A stretch of 64,000 nucleotides of DNA, from IMG/VR virus record IMGVR_UViG_3300025759_000063, positions 1 to 64,000 of that record. The stretch is one strand, 5' to 3'. The position numbers and the translations under genes were made by a program. Below the pieces are notes generated by a model. The model made no database searches. It had not been told where the DNA came from and saw nothing but the letters and a program-made list of their open reading frames with translations. This DNA is from a virus. Shown here in pieces: positions 46,843 to 53,675 of this stretch (positions within the stretch are counted from its first letter, which is position 1; each line of letters starts with the position of its first letter).

Positions 46843-48744
46843 TTAATTTCTGACTAAATTGCCATTTGAATAACTAGAGGTAACGATATAATTTGATCCA
46901 GAAGTATCTGAACCAGATTCAACATTATCTGGTAATACATTGACAAGTGTTCTATTAATATCTATCTGCAAATAAATGTCCTGCACTCCAAGAACATCAT
47001 TTGACTGTGGAATAGCAGATATCTCAATGATAGGAGTTCCACCGTCATTTTTTGCTGTAGAAATGATATTCAATGGATTTGTTACAATTTCTCCTGTCAA
47101 ATAATCAACAGTACCAATAGACCTTTTCACAATGACAGGAGTATTATCCGAATTTAAATAGAATAAGAACAAACTTCCAGACTTTTTATCTGGATTTGGA
47201 GAATCTCCAAAATAAACTATGTTTGATATTCCACTTACTTTAAATCCAGAAGATTTTATATTATATCCACTGACATTTTTGACATAAAATGCATTTCTAA
47301 AACAAATCTCATACTGGGCAAATTGATTCTGAGATACTTTTAAATCTCTTCTAATTTGAATTCTTGTAATATTTGAAGTAATAGCAGCATCAGTATTATC
47401 GACGAGTGTTTGATACTTACTATATTTAAATCTTGCACCATACTTATTCAACTCTTCAGAATCCGAATATGCATTTATATTGTCATATATTTTTGTTATT
47501 AGTGCATTTTGACTCAAAGTTGTATTTGAGTTGTAGTATGCGTTTGTTTCCAATTCAATATAAAGAAATTTAATATCTAATATTTCAGGTGATATGCCAG
47601 CAACTGTATATTTTTTAAGTCTTTGTTTGATATTATCTTTAATATTATTTGATATAAAAGATCCAAACTTTGGTTTTATTGAAATAAAAACCTTTCCAAA
47701 TTGTGGAGGATTTAAATCTTCTCCACCAAAAGCACTTACAGACTCTGCTTCGGAATAAATTCTAGAAACAATAGTCTCATAATCTGATGCAGTCACTGCT
47801 CTATTTTGTGCAGAATATAATCTCGGAGCAAAATTGCGAATAGAATTTACAGATTCAATTTCAGATCCAGAAGAAGAACTTAAATTTGTAGTAATTAATG
47901 AAATTTCTTCTGTAACTGGAGTTCCTTTATTGTCAAATAATGAACCAGTAAAATTAAAATTAGAAACTCCATTTGAACTTTCTCCAGAACTTATAATATA
48001 TGAAGCTTCGATGTAATTATTATTTTGAAGCTTAGACCCAAAAACTCCATCTCCAAATATTAATTCATATCTTTCATCTTCAATTTCTTGAAGAAAATAA
48101 ACTTTAGATGTTGAGGTGACATCTAAAATGCTTGAAGAATTTGTATATTTTCTAATACTTGTTGAAGATTCTGTATCCCTAACAGTTACTAAAAGAGATG
48201 TAGTATCAATTCCTCTATTTTCTAATATGAATCTTTGATTTAAATTATTTGCGTCTACTGTAAAGTTAGTTTTAAAAACAGTTCCTTCTATAACTTCAAT
48301 TGAATCAAAAACTGCAGTTCCATCTATTACTGGTACAGTAATATTATCTAAAATTGAAAATGTAAATACCAAATCTCCAAAATTTTCACTTCTACAAACA
48401 TTTCCACTTTTTAATGTCACAAATTTTATAGTAGGATTGCTAATTGCTACTGAGAATGTAATGTTTGCTTTTGAGGATCTTCTTGACCTAGGAACATATC
48501 CAATATTTCTTGCAAGAGAAACTATATTTTCCCTTAAAGTCGCACTATCAATAAAAACCTCATTACTTACCATATTAGCATTGTAAGAGGCAATATATGT
48601 ATTATATGCTAACGTATCAATAATAATTGATAGATTTGAACCTTCAAAATCATAGTCAGTAAAATTTGAATTCGATTTTAGATAATCTCGAATTGATGTT
48701 TTTATTTGATCGAAATCTAAATTTGTAAAGTTAACTAATGACAT
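46843..48744 (-). CDS. 6: gp6 baseplate wedge subunit
   Basis: 633 residues (T4 gp6 is 660). The N-terminus FDQIKTSIRDYLKSNSNFTDYDFEGSNLSIIIDTLAYNTYIASYNANM followed by NEVFIDSATLRENIVSLARNIGYVPRSRRSSKA is diagnostic of gp6/J-type wedge proteins. It forms the wedge dimer that links adjacent wedges into the baseplate ring. Its ATG shares bases with the gp25 stop (TAATG). Confidence 0.97.
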   Translation of the reverse strand: MSLVNFTNLDFDQIKTSIRDYLKSNSNFTDYDFEGSNLSIIIDTLAYNTYIASYNANMVSNEVFIDSATLRENIVSLARNIGYVPRSRRSSKANITFSVAISNPTIKFVTLKSGNVCRSENFGDLVFTFSILDNITVPVIDGTAVFDSIEVIEGTVFKTNFTVDANNLNQRFILENRGIDTTSLLVTVRDTESSTSIRKYTNSSSILDVTSTSKVYFLQEIEDERYELIFGDGVFGSKLQNNNYIEASYIISSGESSNGVSNFNFTGSLFDNKGTPVTEEISLITTNLSSSSGSEIESVNSIRNFAPRLYSAQNRAVTASDYETIVSRIYSEAESVSAFGGEDLNPPQFGKVFISIKPKFGSFISNNIKDNIKQRLKKYTVAGISPEILDIKFLYIELETNAYYNSNTTLSQNALITKIYDNINAYSDSEELNKYGARFKYSKYQTLVDNTDAAITSNITRIQIRRDLKVSQNQFAQYEICFRNAFYVKNVSGYNIKSSGFKVSGISNIVYFGDSPNPDKKSGSLFLFYLNSDNTPVIVKRSIGTVDYLTGEIVTNPLNIISTAKNDGGTPIIEISAIPQSNDVLGVQDIYLQIDINRTLVNVLPDNVESGSDTSGSNYIVTSSYSNGNLVRN

Positions 48745-49148
48745 TATCGTACTGACTGTAGTGCAAAAGTAAGTTGTTGTGGTAACGCATCTATTCCAAT
48801 AATATAATATCTAATAGTTACATTTAATTCATTTGCATCAATTTCTGAGGAGTTTATATCAACATTTATTAATTTTACTCTTGGTTCATAATTATTAATT
48901 GTATTGGTAATTTCATCACGTAGTTCTAATTCAGTTATACTGCTAAGATTTTCAAAAAGACTTTTTGATAGATTAGAACCAAGATTTTGATTAAAAAATC
49001 TTTCTCCACGTAAAGTCAATACTAGATTACGAATAGAGCGAGCAATAGATGTCTCGTTTCTAATATCAATGATATCAAATGTTATTGGATTCACCTGAAA
49101 AGTCAGACTAATATCTTTAAATTGTTTACTGACTCGCTCTACTGGCAT
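48744..49148 (-). CDS. 25: gp25 baseplate wedge protein (gpW/gp25 family)
   Basis: 134 residues from ATG 49146-49148; the open frame starts one codon earlier at TTG. T4 gp25 is 132 residues. The signature EPRVKLINVDINSS and NLVLTLRGERFFNQNLGSNLSKSLFE identify the family. It forms the first sheath-fold layer on the baseplate. It is translated directly before gp6, as in many contractile-tail loci. A late promoter lies 22 nt upstream. Confidence 0.97.
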   Translation of the reverse strand: MPVERVSKQFKDISLTFQVNPITFDIIDIRNETSIARSIRNLVLTLRGERFFNQNLGSNLSKSLFENLSSITELELRDEITNTINNYEPRVKLINVDINSSEIDANELNVTIRYYIIGIDALPQQLTFALQSVR

Positions 49149-49169
49149 CAATAGACTCTAATTCTATCT

Positions 49170-49177
49170 TATTTATC
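49170..49177 (-). promoter_or_regulatory. late promoter (GATAAATA) for gp25-gp6
   Basis: Minus-strand GATAAATA overlaps the stop of the 83-residue gene and lies 22 nt before the gp25 ATG. Confidence 0.75.
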
Positions 49178-49427
49178 ACCCAAAAATAGGTTCTGTACCG
49201 TATTCCCAGTCATCATAATCATTATCATTGCGAATTTTTTCATGAATTTCTTTCTGAACAGCAAAATCATGCTTTTTTGGTGTCATATTGTCATTATTAA
49301 TCTCACGAAGCATTTGTTTTTTTAAATCTCCAGGTGTTTTGCTCCAATAATCTGCAATTAATCCACTTGTACCCCACATTTCTCTCATATAACTTGAATC
49401 GCGGTCTGGATTGGGGTGAATTGCCAT
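49176..49427 (-). CDS. hypothetical protein, 83 aa
   Basis: A charged, probably helical protein (MAIHPNPDRDSSYMREMWG ... KKQMLREINNDNM ... DDWEYGTEPIFG). AGGAG at 7-8 nt gives a confident start. It lies between the 218-residue gene and gp25 with late promoters on both sides, so it is expressed with virion genes. No family recognised. Confidence 0.75.
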   Translation of the reverse strand: MAIHPNPDRDSSYMREMWGTSGLIADYWSKTPGDLKKQMLREINNDNMTPKKHDFAVQKEIHEKIRNDNDYDDWEYGTEPIFG

Positions 49428-49486
49428 CTGTTTTCTCCTTTTATAGGTTGAACAGAACTTTTTAAGGGGTTGCTATCCCTTATTTT

Positions 49487-50143
49487 TTATTTATTTTCAC
49501 GCTCTTGTGCTGTCTTCCAATGATATTCGTCTTCATTACCCATTCCAAGGCGCTCATAACTATTTTCAACTTGGTAATATTGTGTTGAAACCTTAAAATC
49601 AGGTATTTTTGGTTCTGTAGGTGTCAGACTGTTGTCAAAAATACGCAATCTGTTGTTTGGATAGAGTGCAAATTGACCATTATTCAGTTCAATGAGGTTA
49701 TGAGATTTGTGTTCAGCAGGATTTTCACTCGTAGCCCAATCAACATAGTCTGGATCATGATGATAATTATCGATTGTGCAAATATAAGTACCTTTTTGAA
49801 TGCCATAATCGCGAGTATAGCATTCAAAATCCATACTTCCAATAAATTTTTTATCAATACTCACTACACCATAATCCATACAATTCCAAAATTGTAAATT
49901 TGGTAGGTTTAAGTCTGGATCTGGAGTTTCTGGACGAGACAAAAAGGCACTAATTGGCAATTTGTCATACATTGCGGCATATTCTGGTAAATATGTCTCA
50001 AAATAAAAAGCGCGTCCAGGAATCGACTTTGCCGAAACCCAAACGCCCTTTACAAATTCACCGTGCCCACTCTGATGGTCTGTAAGATATTCTTTACGAA
50101 CCCATATTTCTTTTGATGGGAGGTTAGTGATAAGACAACTCAT
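49487..50143 (-). CDS. conserved hypothetical protein, 218 aa
   Basis: A soluble protein with many aromatic residues (WVRKEYLTDHQSGHGEFVKGVWVSAKSIPGRAFYFETYLPEYAAMYDKLP; FALYPNNRLRIFDNSL). No catalytic motif stands out. Composition and gene position beside gp25 suggest a structural or tail-associated role, as for similar cyanophage genes, but this is inference. The start is the only ATG consistent with the preceding 44-codon gene. Confidence 0.75.
   Translation of the reverse strand: MSCLITNLPSKEIWVRKEYLTDHQSGHGEFVKGVWVSAKSIPGRAFYFETYLPEYAAMYDKLPISAFLSRPETPDPDLNLPNLQFWNCMDYGVVSIDKKFIGSMDFECYTRDYGIQKGTYICTIDNYHHDPDYVDWATSENPAEHKSHNLIELNNGQFALYPNNRLRIFDNSLTPTEPKIPDFKVSTQYYQVENSYERLGMGNEDEYHWKTAQERENK
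49488..49495 (-). promoter_or_regulatory. late promoter (AATAAATA) for the 83-residue protein
   Basis: Minus-strand AATAAATA overlapping the end of the 218-residue gene, about 60 nt before the next ATG. Confidence 0.6.
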
Positions 50144-50165
50144 TTTTTTTTAATGAATGTTTTAT

Positions 50166-50300
50166 TTAACCCCTACCCTGTCCGCGATACTTTTTCCTCT
50201 TTCCATTACGAGATGTTGCTGAAAGCAATGTGCGAGAAGAACGTCCTTGGCGAGTCTTTTTAGGTGCTCCTGGAACAAATGTAGTCTTATTATAAGCCAT
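50166..50300 (-). CDS. small basic protein, 44 aa
   Basis: ATG at 50298-50300, TAA at 50166-50168, GGAG 10 nt upstream. The product begins MAYNKTTFVPGAPKKTRQGR and ends SRNGKRKKYRGQGRG. It is strongly basic and Gly-rich, as in small RNA- or DNA-binding or ribosome-associated peptides. I recall very similar short ORFs in other marine T4-like phages, which supports it as real. Function unknown. Confidence 0.8.
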   Translation of the reverse strand: MAYNKTTFVPGAPKKTRQGRSSRTLLSATSRNGKRKKYRGQGRG

Positions 50301-50316
50301 AAATTAAAATCTCCTA

Positions 50317-51093
50317 TCAAATTACACGAGTCTTTTCATGCCCAACACGAATTCGAGGATCGCACCAAATCTCAAATCCTTCTTCCTTTGCATCAAGACA
50401 GAATGAAACATCCTCTCCACACATATCTTGAACTGCACCAGATTCAAAGACTTGCATCTTAGGTGCAAACCATGGATACTCAAGATTCTCAAATACCCCG
50501 TTCTTAATTAATACCCAACCAAATCCTGTATAATCAACAGTAAATGGTTTACGACGCTTTGAAATACTCTCTACTGTTTCATGATTCATTACTCCACCAT
50601 TGTTACGGAAATCTTCTTCCTCCAACCAATGTGCGACAGATGTTGTGCGTCCATCTTCTGTGGCATACCATCCAGCAGTAATTTCATGCTCTGTTCCATC
50701 CTCAGAAAGTGCAAGATCGCACAATTGCCAGAACTTGTTAGTGTCAAAGACAATATCCGAGTCAATCCAAAGTTGATAATCATATTTCAACTTTCCATCC
50801 CATGGTACTTGCTTTGGACCTCTCAATACATTTGCTCCAAGACACTTGCAACGAGCAAAATTAACCATCGATGAATAATCTTGACTAATCTGAATACTCA
50901 TTCCATTCTGTACCATGTCAAAACATAATTGTACAAATGCTTTCAGAAAAATAAATGAACATCCACGACCAGGAAGACAGAATACAATTGACTTGCCTCG
51001 CATCCGCTCCTTGATTGCTGTATAATCCCACTCCTCTCCTTCTGGTTTACTGGTAGTGGGTGCTTTTGCTTTTACTGTAAATCCTTTTGCCAT
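50317..51093 (-). CDS. GT-A-type glycosyltransferase-like protein
   Basis: 258 residues. The pattern KSIVFCLPGRGCSFIFLKAFVQLCFDMVQNG, then YDYQLWIDSDIVFDTNKFW with a DxD motif, then DYTGFGWVLIKNGVFE and a late GEDVSFCLDAKEEGFEIWCDP is that of GT-A nucleotide-sugar transferases. T4 glucosylates its DNA, but whether this acts on DNA, protein or host polysaccharide cannot be read from the sequence. It has its own sigma70-type promoter (51117-51145), so it is probably expressed early although it adjoins late genes. Confidence 0.78.
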   Translation of the reverse strand: MAKGFTVKAKAPTTSKPEGEEWDYTAIKERMRGKSIVFCLPGRGCSFIFLKAFVQLCFDMVQNGMSIQISQDYSSMVNFARCKCLGANVLRGPKQVPWDGKLKYDYQLWIDSDIVFDTNKFWQLCDLALSEDGTEHEITAGWYATEDGRTTSVAHWLEEEDFRNNGGVMNHETVESISKRRKPFTVDYTGFGWVLIKNGVFENLEYPWFAPKMQVFESGAVQDMCGEDVSFCLDAKEEGFEIWCDPRIRVGHEKTRVI

Positions 51094-51116
51094 AATTGAA
51101 ATTAACTTTCAGTTCA

Positions 51117-51145
51117 ATTTTACTCCCTATTTAGGGTCTTGTCAA
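51117..51145 (-). promoter_or_regulatory. sigma70-type promoter for the glycosyltransferase gene
   Basis: TTGACA (51140-51145), a 17-bp spacer and TAAAAT (51117-51122). The spacer contains the palindrome CCCTAAATAGGG. The -35 box overlaps the stop codon of the upstream gene. Confidence 0.85.
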
Positions 51146-51342
51146 TGTGACGAATTTAATTCTGCCATACGATTGACTGTGAGTTCCTCATATGATAGGT
51201 CATCTACACAATACTCAGTCTTGAGTAGGCCTACCATATTATTCAGTGTCTTCCATGTAACACTGAACTCATCCTCACTGATAGAATGAAATATACACCT
51301 ATCCTTTGCATATATGTGATATACCTTGACTTGCTGGTTCAT
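51142..51342 (-). CDS. conserved small cyanophage protein, 66 aa
   Basis: MNQQVKVYHIYAKDRCIFHS, then ISEDEFSVTWKTLNNMVGLLKTEY and an acidic end. Start chosen at ATG 51340-51342 because AGGT lies 8 nt upstream and the family in other cyanophages begins around this residue (recollection). A longer version (ATG 51376-51378) would overlap the TGA of the next upstream gene (ATGA) and add 12 residues. The compact alpha/beta pattern suggests a small regulator; function unknown. Confidence 0.75.
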   Translation of the reverse strand: MNQQVKVYHIYAKDRCIFHSISEDEFSVTWKTLNNMVGLLKTEYCVDDLSYEELTVNRMAELNSSH

Positions 51343-51374
51343 AAAAAATACCTGAAAATTTTTTTCTTTCAGTC

Positions 51375-51530
51375 TCATTTCGATACTGCATTATATATCA
51401 CAATAATACAAAGTCCCAGTGCCGTAAACAAAGGAAATCGAAATACCTCGAAGAATCTCCCCGGATACCTTATTAACCACCCCGCAAAGATTACCTTCCA
51501 GAAATTCCAATACGGTCGGGGTTTTCTCAT
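51375..51530 (-). CDS. small membrane protein, 51 aa
   Basis: MRKPRPYWNFWKVIFAGWLI, then RYPGRFFEVFRFPLF and a hydrophobic TALGLCIIVIYNAVSK. It has one or two membrane segments with many Trp and Phe, and Arg at the ends. GGAG is 9 nt before the ATG at 51528-51530, which selects this start over an upstream Met. Its stop may be coupled to the next gene (ATGA). It could disturb or modify the host membrane; no family assigned. Confidence 0.65.
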   Translation of the reverse strand: MRKPRPYWNFWKVIFAGWLIRYPGRFFEVFRFPLFTALGLCIIVIYNAVSK

Positions 51531-51687
51531 GTTTTTTTTCTCCGCGAAATTTTTTTTCATTCTTTATATCTCTCTCGCGTTTTGTCACCTCTGTAGGTTA
51601 GGGTAGTGAGGGGTTTTTATAACGGCAGGGCGCCGCGGCGGTATAAACGACCCGGCATAATAACTGCCGAATACGCATACGAATAAG

Positions 51688-51715
51688 ACTGCCCTAAGTA
51701 TCAACGAAGGGCAGT
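51688..51715 (-). terminator. possible terminator hairpin
   Basis: An 8-bp perfect stem (51688-51695 with 51708-51715) and 12-nt loop lies 11 nt after the stop of the DUF7249-like gene. On the minus strand the following TCTTATTCG is only weakly T-rich. The 195-bp gap 51531-51725 otherwise holds GC-rich short repeats and no gene. Confidence 0.35.
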
Positions 51716-51725
51716 ACAGTAAGCA

Positions 51726-51977
51726 TCAGTAATCGAACACGTCTGTGTCTAGTTCGATAGCGTTCACTGCGGGGTCAGCATACCTTACCCCATCAGGAGT
51801 TGCTACAGTGTTTAACTCTTTGAGTACACTCAGAAAATCCTCATAAGAATCGCATTTCTGAGCGAGATTATAAAGAAACTCATCATTCTGTATCCAGAGA
51901 GAAACATTCCAGGTTTCGTAGTTAGTCCAACCGTTGTAGGTGGTATCTGTGAGATTAGTTTGGAAAGTAGCAGTCAT
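51726..51977 (-). CDS. DUF7249-like small protein, 83 aa
   Basis: The segment YNGWTNYETWNVSLWIQNDE is a well-conserved motif of small proteins found in many cyanophages and other T4-like phages (I associate it with DUF7249). The rest is an acidic helix region. ATG at 51975-51977 lies 41 nt after repeat copy R1, the longest spacing in the set. Early-type location. Function unknown. Confidence 0.8.
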   Translation of the reverse strand: MTATFQTNLTDTTYNGWTNYETWNVSLWIQNDEFLYNLAQKCDSYEDFLSVLKELNTVATPDGVRYADPAVNAIELDTDVFDY

Positions 51978-52017
51978 TTAGGAACGAATGAGAGGTTAAT
52001 TTAGTGGGGTTGTGCCC

Positions 52018-52050
52018 CTTACACTACTAGAACACTTTAAGGGGCTCAGT
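52018..52050 (-). repeat. 33-bp intergenic repeat, copy R1
   Basis: Plus-strand consensus CTTACACTACTNGNACACTT followed by TAAGKGGCTCAGT. In this copy the flank creates an 8-bp inverted repeat (GCCCCTTA/TAAGGGGC), and part is coding for the upstream gene. Confidence 0.95.
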
Positions 52051-52227
52051 AACTGTTACCACTTCGGGGAACGTCCAACGGAACTCATAAAGTAGCTGCT
52101 CATCACTAACACCTTCCAGATTTTCACGCATATAATCAGACAGTGCACATTCAAGGTCCGAAGGTGTCATTCCGTCGATAGTTGCCTCGACGAGAGCATC
52201 AATCAAAATTTGACGATTAGCAAGCAT
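52027..52227 (-). CDS. hypothetical protein, 66 aa, ending inside repeat R1
   Basis: A helical, acidic protein (MLANRQILIDALVEATIDGM ... YEFRWTFPEVVTVTEPLKVF). The last six codons and the TAG stop are formed by repeat copy R1, so the C-terminus TEPLKVF is repeat-derived; elsewhere the repeat follows the stop. The start is the ATG at 52225-52227. No family recognised. Confidence 0.72.
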   Translation of the reverse strand: MLANRQILIDALVEATIDGMTPSDLECALSDYMRENLEGVSDEQLLYEFRWTFPEVVTVTEPLKVF

Positions 52228-52290
52228 TTGAGTTACTTAAGGGGAAACGATTTAAGACTGTGAGAGGCACCTAGAAGCGCCTCTAAGGTA

Positions 52291-52443
52291 TCAGAACTCC
52301 ACGGGGAGTAGGGTAGGACCATCGGCGGCATAATTACCCGATTCGCTACCCTCACCGTCGCTCACAAGTGCATTCAGAATCTCAAGAATTTGAGTGCCAG
52401 TGTTACCTTGACGCAGGGCGGAGAGCATCAGTGTCTTGGACAT
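52291..52443 (-). CDS. small protein with LRQGN motif, 50 aa
   Basis: ATG 52441-52443, TGA 52291-52293. Begins MSKTLMLSALRQGNTGTQIL and continues EILNALVSDGEGS. I recall similar 45-60 residue proteins (LRQGNNGxxIL) in cyanobacteria and cyanophages. It starts 15 nt after repeat copy R2. No membrane segment. Function unknown. Confidence 0.75.
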   Translation of the reverse strand: MSKTLMLSALRQGNTGTQILEILNALVSDGEGSESGNYAADGPTLLPVEF

Positions 52444-52457
52444 GTTTGAGTCGGTTG

Positions 52458-52490
52458 CTTACACTACTGCTACACTTTATGTGGCTCAGT
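52458..52490 (-). repeat. 33-bp intergenic repeat, copy R2
   Basis: Copy with ATGTGGCTCAGT instead of AAGKGGCTCAGT. It fills most of the 56-nt gap between the 57-codon and 50-codon genes; the next ATG is 15 nt away. Confidence 0.92.
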
Positions 52491-52499
52491 AACTGTTAC

Positions 52500-52673
52500 T
52501 CACCAACGGTCGGGTGTACTCAAGTCCTCAACATATGCCTCACACTTTTCCGCAGGTTCAAGCTTGAAGAGTTTCTCCCAATCAAGTTGATGAGGGTTAA
52601 AGTCTGCAAGTGCTTCAATCTCCAGAGTGATACGATAACGATGCTTCTGGGCCTGAAGATAACTGAGAGACAT
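52500..52673 (-). CDS. hypothetical protein, 57 aa
   Basis: ATG 52671-52673 with a strong AGGAG 8 nt upstream and TGA at 52500-52502. The product starts MSLSYLQAQKHRYRITLEIE and ends VEDLSTPDRW. The SD, the sigma70-type promoter immediately upstream and the adjacent repeat make it a confident gene although short. It is the first gene leftward of the candidate origin. No family recognised. Confidence 0.78.
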   Translation of the reverse strand: MSLSYLQAQKHRYRITLEIEALADFNPHQLDWEKLFKLEPAEKCEAYVEDLSTPDRW

Positions 52674-52700
52674 GATTCGCTCCTTTGTTGTGACTTGAGT

Positions 52701-52729
52701 ATTCTAGGATATCGGCGCCGAAATGTCAA
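52701..52729 (-). promoter_or_regulatory. sigma70-type promoter for the 57-codon gene
   Basis: TTGACA (52724-52729), 17-bp spacer with GGCGCC, TAGAAT (52701-52706), followed by a strong SD. Host-type early promoter. Confidence 0.85.
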
Positions 52730-52801
52730 GAATCGTCGGAGTATTTATCTGGCACGGTGACAATTTGCGGACCTTATGTGTGGGATTTTTGACCTTGTGG
52801 G

Positions 52802-52830
52802 TTGACAAAGTGCGGTCCTTATGTTATGCT
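52802..52830 (+). promoter_or_regulatory. plus-strand extended -10 promoter facing the iterons
   Basis: TTGACA (52802-52807), 17-bp spacer, TATGCT (52825-52830) preceded by TGT as an extended -10. The expected transcript start, about 52837, is at the first iteron. No plus-strand gene follows, so the product would be a non-coding or primer RNA. Confidence 0.65.
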
Positions 52831-52839
52831 CGCTAAGAT

Positions 52840-52977
52840 CACAAGGTCCTGAGGGCTTTATACACAAGACTTGGAGGGCTTTATACTCAAGGGCCCACAA
52901 GGTCCTGAGGGCTTTATACACAAGACTTGGAGGGCTTTATACTCAAGGGCCCACAAGGTCCTGAGGGCTTTATACAA
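52840..52977. repeat. 56-bp tandem repeat, about 2.5 copies
   Basis: Units start at 52840, 52896 and 52952 (the last partial, first 26 bp). Units 1 and 2 look identical. The subunit GAGGGCTTTATA occurs five times (52851, 52874, 52907, 52930, 52963), with alternating 23/33-bp spacing. Its complement TATAAAGCCCTC resembles a late box only partly. Confidence 0.97.
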
Positions 52978-53001
52978 GATTTCAAGAGCTTTTCAATGAG
53001 T

Positions 53002-53042
53002 TTTTCCACAATTATCAACACTTTTCCACAAGATGTGGAAAA
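53002..53042. other. cluster of cyanobacterial-type DnaA boxes
   Basis: TTTTCCACA at 53002-53010 and 53022-53030, the related TTATCAACA at 53012-53020, and the inverted TGTGGAAAA at 53034-53042. The three direct boxes start exactly 10 bp apart. The last two form a 9-bp perfect palindrome with a 3-nt centre. TTTTCCACA is the known cyanobacterial DnaA box. Confidence 0.75.
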
Positions 53043-53092
53043 CTATAAAACTCTTAGCTATATTTTTTTAACCATTTATTAAATTAAAAACA

Positions 53093-53125
53093 TAAAAAAA
53101 AAAAAAAACACCCCTTGAGGGTGTT
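53093..53125 (-). terminator. terminator with long T tract
   Basis: A 7-bp stem (53107-53113 with 53119-53125) is followed on the minus strand by about 14 T. It directly follows the TAA of the 50-codon membrane gene and shields the origin-like region from minus-strand transcription. Confidence 0.93.
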
Positions 53126-53276
53126 ACTTAGGTCTTATAATCTCCGAGGTAGTGTATAGTACATCAGAGAGAAATTGTCTCGTTGGTGGTGACTTTGCAA
53201 TCAACACAGAGACTAGAATAAGAATCAAAATCTTCACTTGGTTAGCATAGAAGTTTGCAGATCTTGTCTTATTCAT
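53124..53276 (-). CDS. small membrane protein, 50 aa
   Basis: ATG 53274-53276, two nucleotides after the stop of the upstream gene; TAA at 53124-53126 touches the terminator stem. MNKTRSANFYANQVKILILI continues LVSVLIAKSP, a single hydrophobic segment with a basic N-terminus, followed by a polar tail (TRQFLSDVLYTTSEIIRPK). Tight spacing and a terminator placed exactly at its end support it. Probably an inner-membrane early protein; function unknown. Confidence 0.75.
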   Translation of the reverse strand: MNKTRSANFYANQVKILILILVSVLIAKSPPTRQFLSDVLYTTSEIIRPK

Positions 53277-53278
53277 TC

Positions 53279-53611
53279 TCAACCCAGACGCATCGAAGAG
53301 AAGAAAGGAACGGTAGTTAGTCCTTGAACAGTGTTCATCTTAAGAAACCATTCTCCTGCTTTTTGGAATACACGATCACCACATTCTCCGTGTGCTTGAA
53401 GAATAGCATTCAGGCGAGACTTAGTGGTATTGGATTGCCAACCACCATCAAATAAGCGAAGAAAAGTCTCACCAATCTCTGCAATCTTTTTACCATGAAG
53501 GAATACAATAGAGAGATCATTTTGCTCATCATAGGTAACAACAGTATTGGCACTTTTCCAATTCTCGTTGTTAGTGATGGCATCATTCATTTGCTTTTCG
53601 ATCTTACGCAT
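53279..53611 (-). CDS. conserved hypothetical early protein, 110 aa
   Basis: MRKIEKQMNDAITNNENWKS, later KIAEIGETFLRLFDGGWQSN and TTKSRLNAILQAH, ending VPFFSSMRLG. I recall closely similar proteins in many cyanomyoviruses, in the same type of small-gene region. Mixed alpha/beta, no catalytic motif. It starts 27 nt after repeat copy R3 and is followed by the 50-codon membrane gene in one transcript. Confidence 0.82.
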   Translation of the reverse strand: MRKIEKQMNDAITNNENWKSANTVVTYDEQNDLSIVFLHGKKIAEIGETFLRLFDGGWQSNTTKSRLNAILQAHGECGDRVFQKAGEWFLKMNTVQGLTTVPFFSSMRLG

Positions 53612-53637
53612 TTGGTTTTTTTGTTTGAGGTTTCTGT

Positions 53638-53670
53638 CTTACACTACTAGGACACTTTAAGTGGCTCAGT
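53638..53670 (-). repeat. 33-bp intergenic repeat, copy R3
   Basis: Follows the stop of the 81-residue gene by 5 nt and precedes the 110-residue gene by 27 nt. Variant with AAGTGGCTCAGT. Confidence 0.95.
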
Positions 53671-53675
53671 GAGCA

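Larger units (their letters stand above)
52674..53123 (-). other. 450-bp gene-free region with origin-like architecture
   Basis: No credible frame on either strand. From left to right it holds a minus sigma70-type promoter, a minus GATAAATA box (52742-52749), two copies of TGCGGWCCTTATGT, a plus-strand extended -10 promoter, a 56-bp tandem repeat, a DnaA-box cluster, an A+T-rich tract and a terminator. The combination of promoter, iterons, DnaA boxes and an easily melted tract suggests a replication origin (inference). Confidence 0.6.

Noticed and set aside
49465-49490. Hairpin AAGGG...CCCTT followed by T-rich sequence on the plus strand
   Set aside because: It looks like a terminator in plus orientation, but no plus-strand gene exists. 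The T-rich part is explained by a minus-strand late promoter and the stop of the 218-residue gene.
51391-51588. 65-residue minus-strand frame overlapping the small membrane gene
   Set aside because: It lacks an SD and its composition is unremarkable, whereas the 51-residue frame in the same DNA has GGAG at good spacing and a membrane segment.
52840-52977. CRISPR-like array of short repeats
   Set aside because: The units are head-to-tail without variable spacers, and only about 2.5 copies exist; it is a plain tandem repeat.
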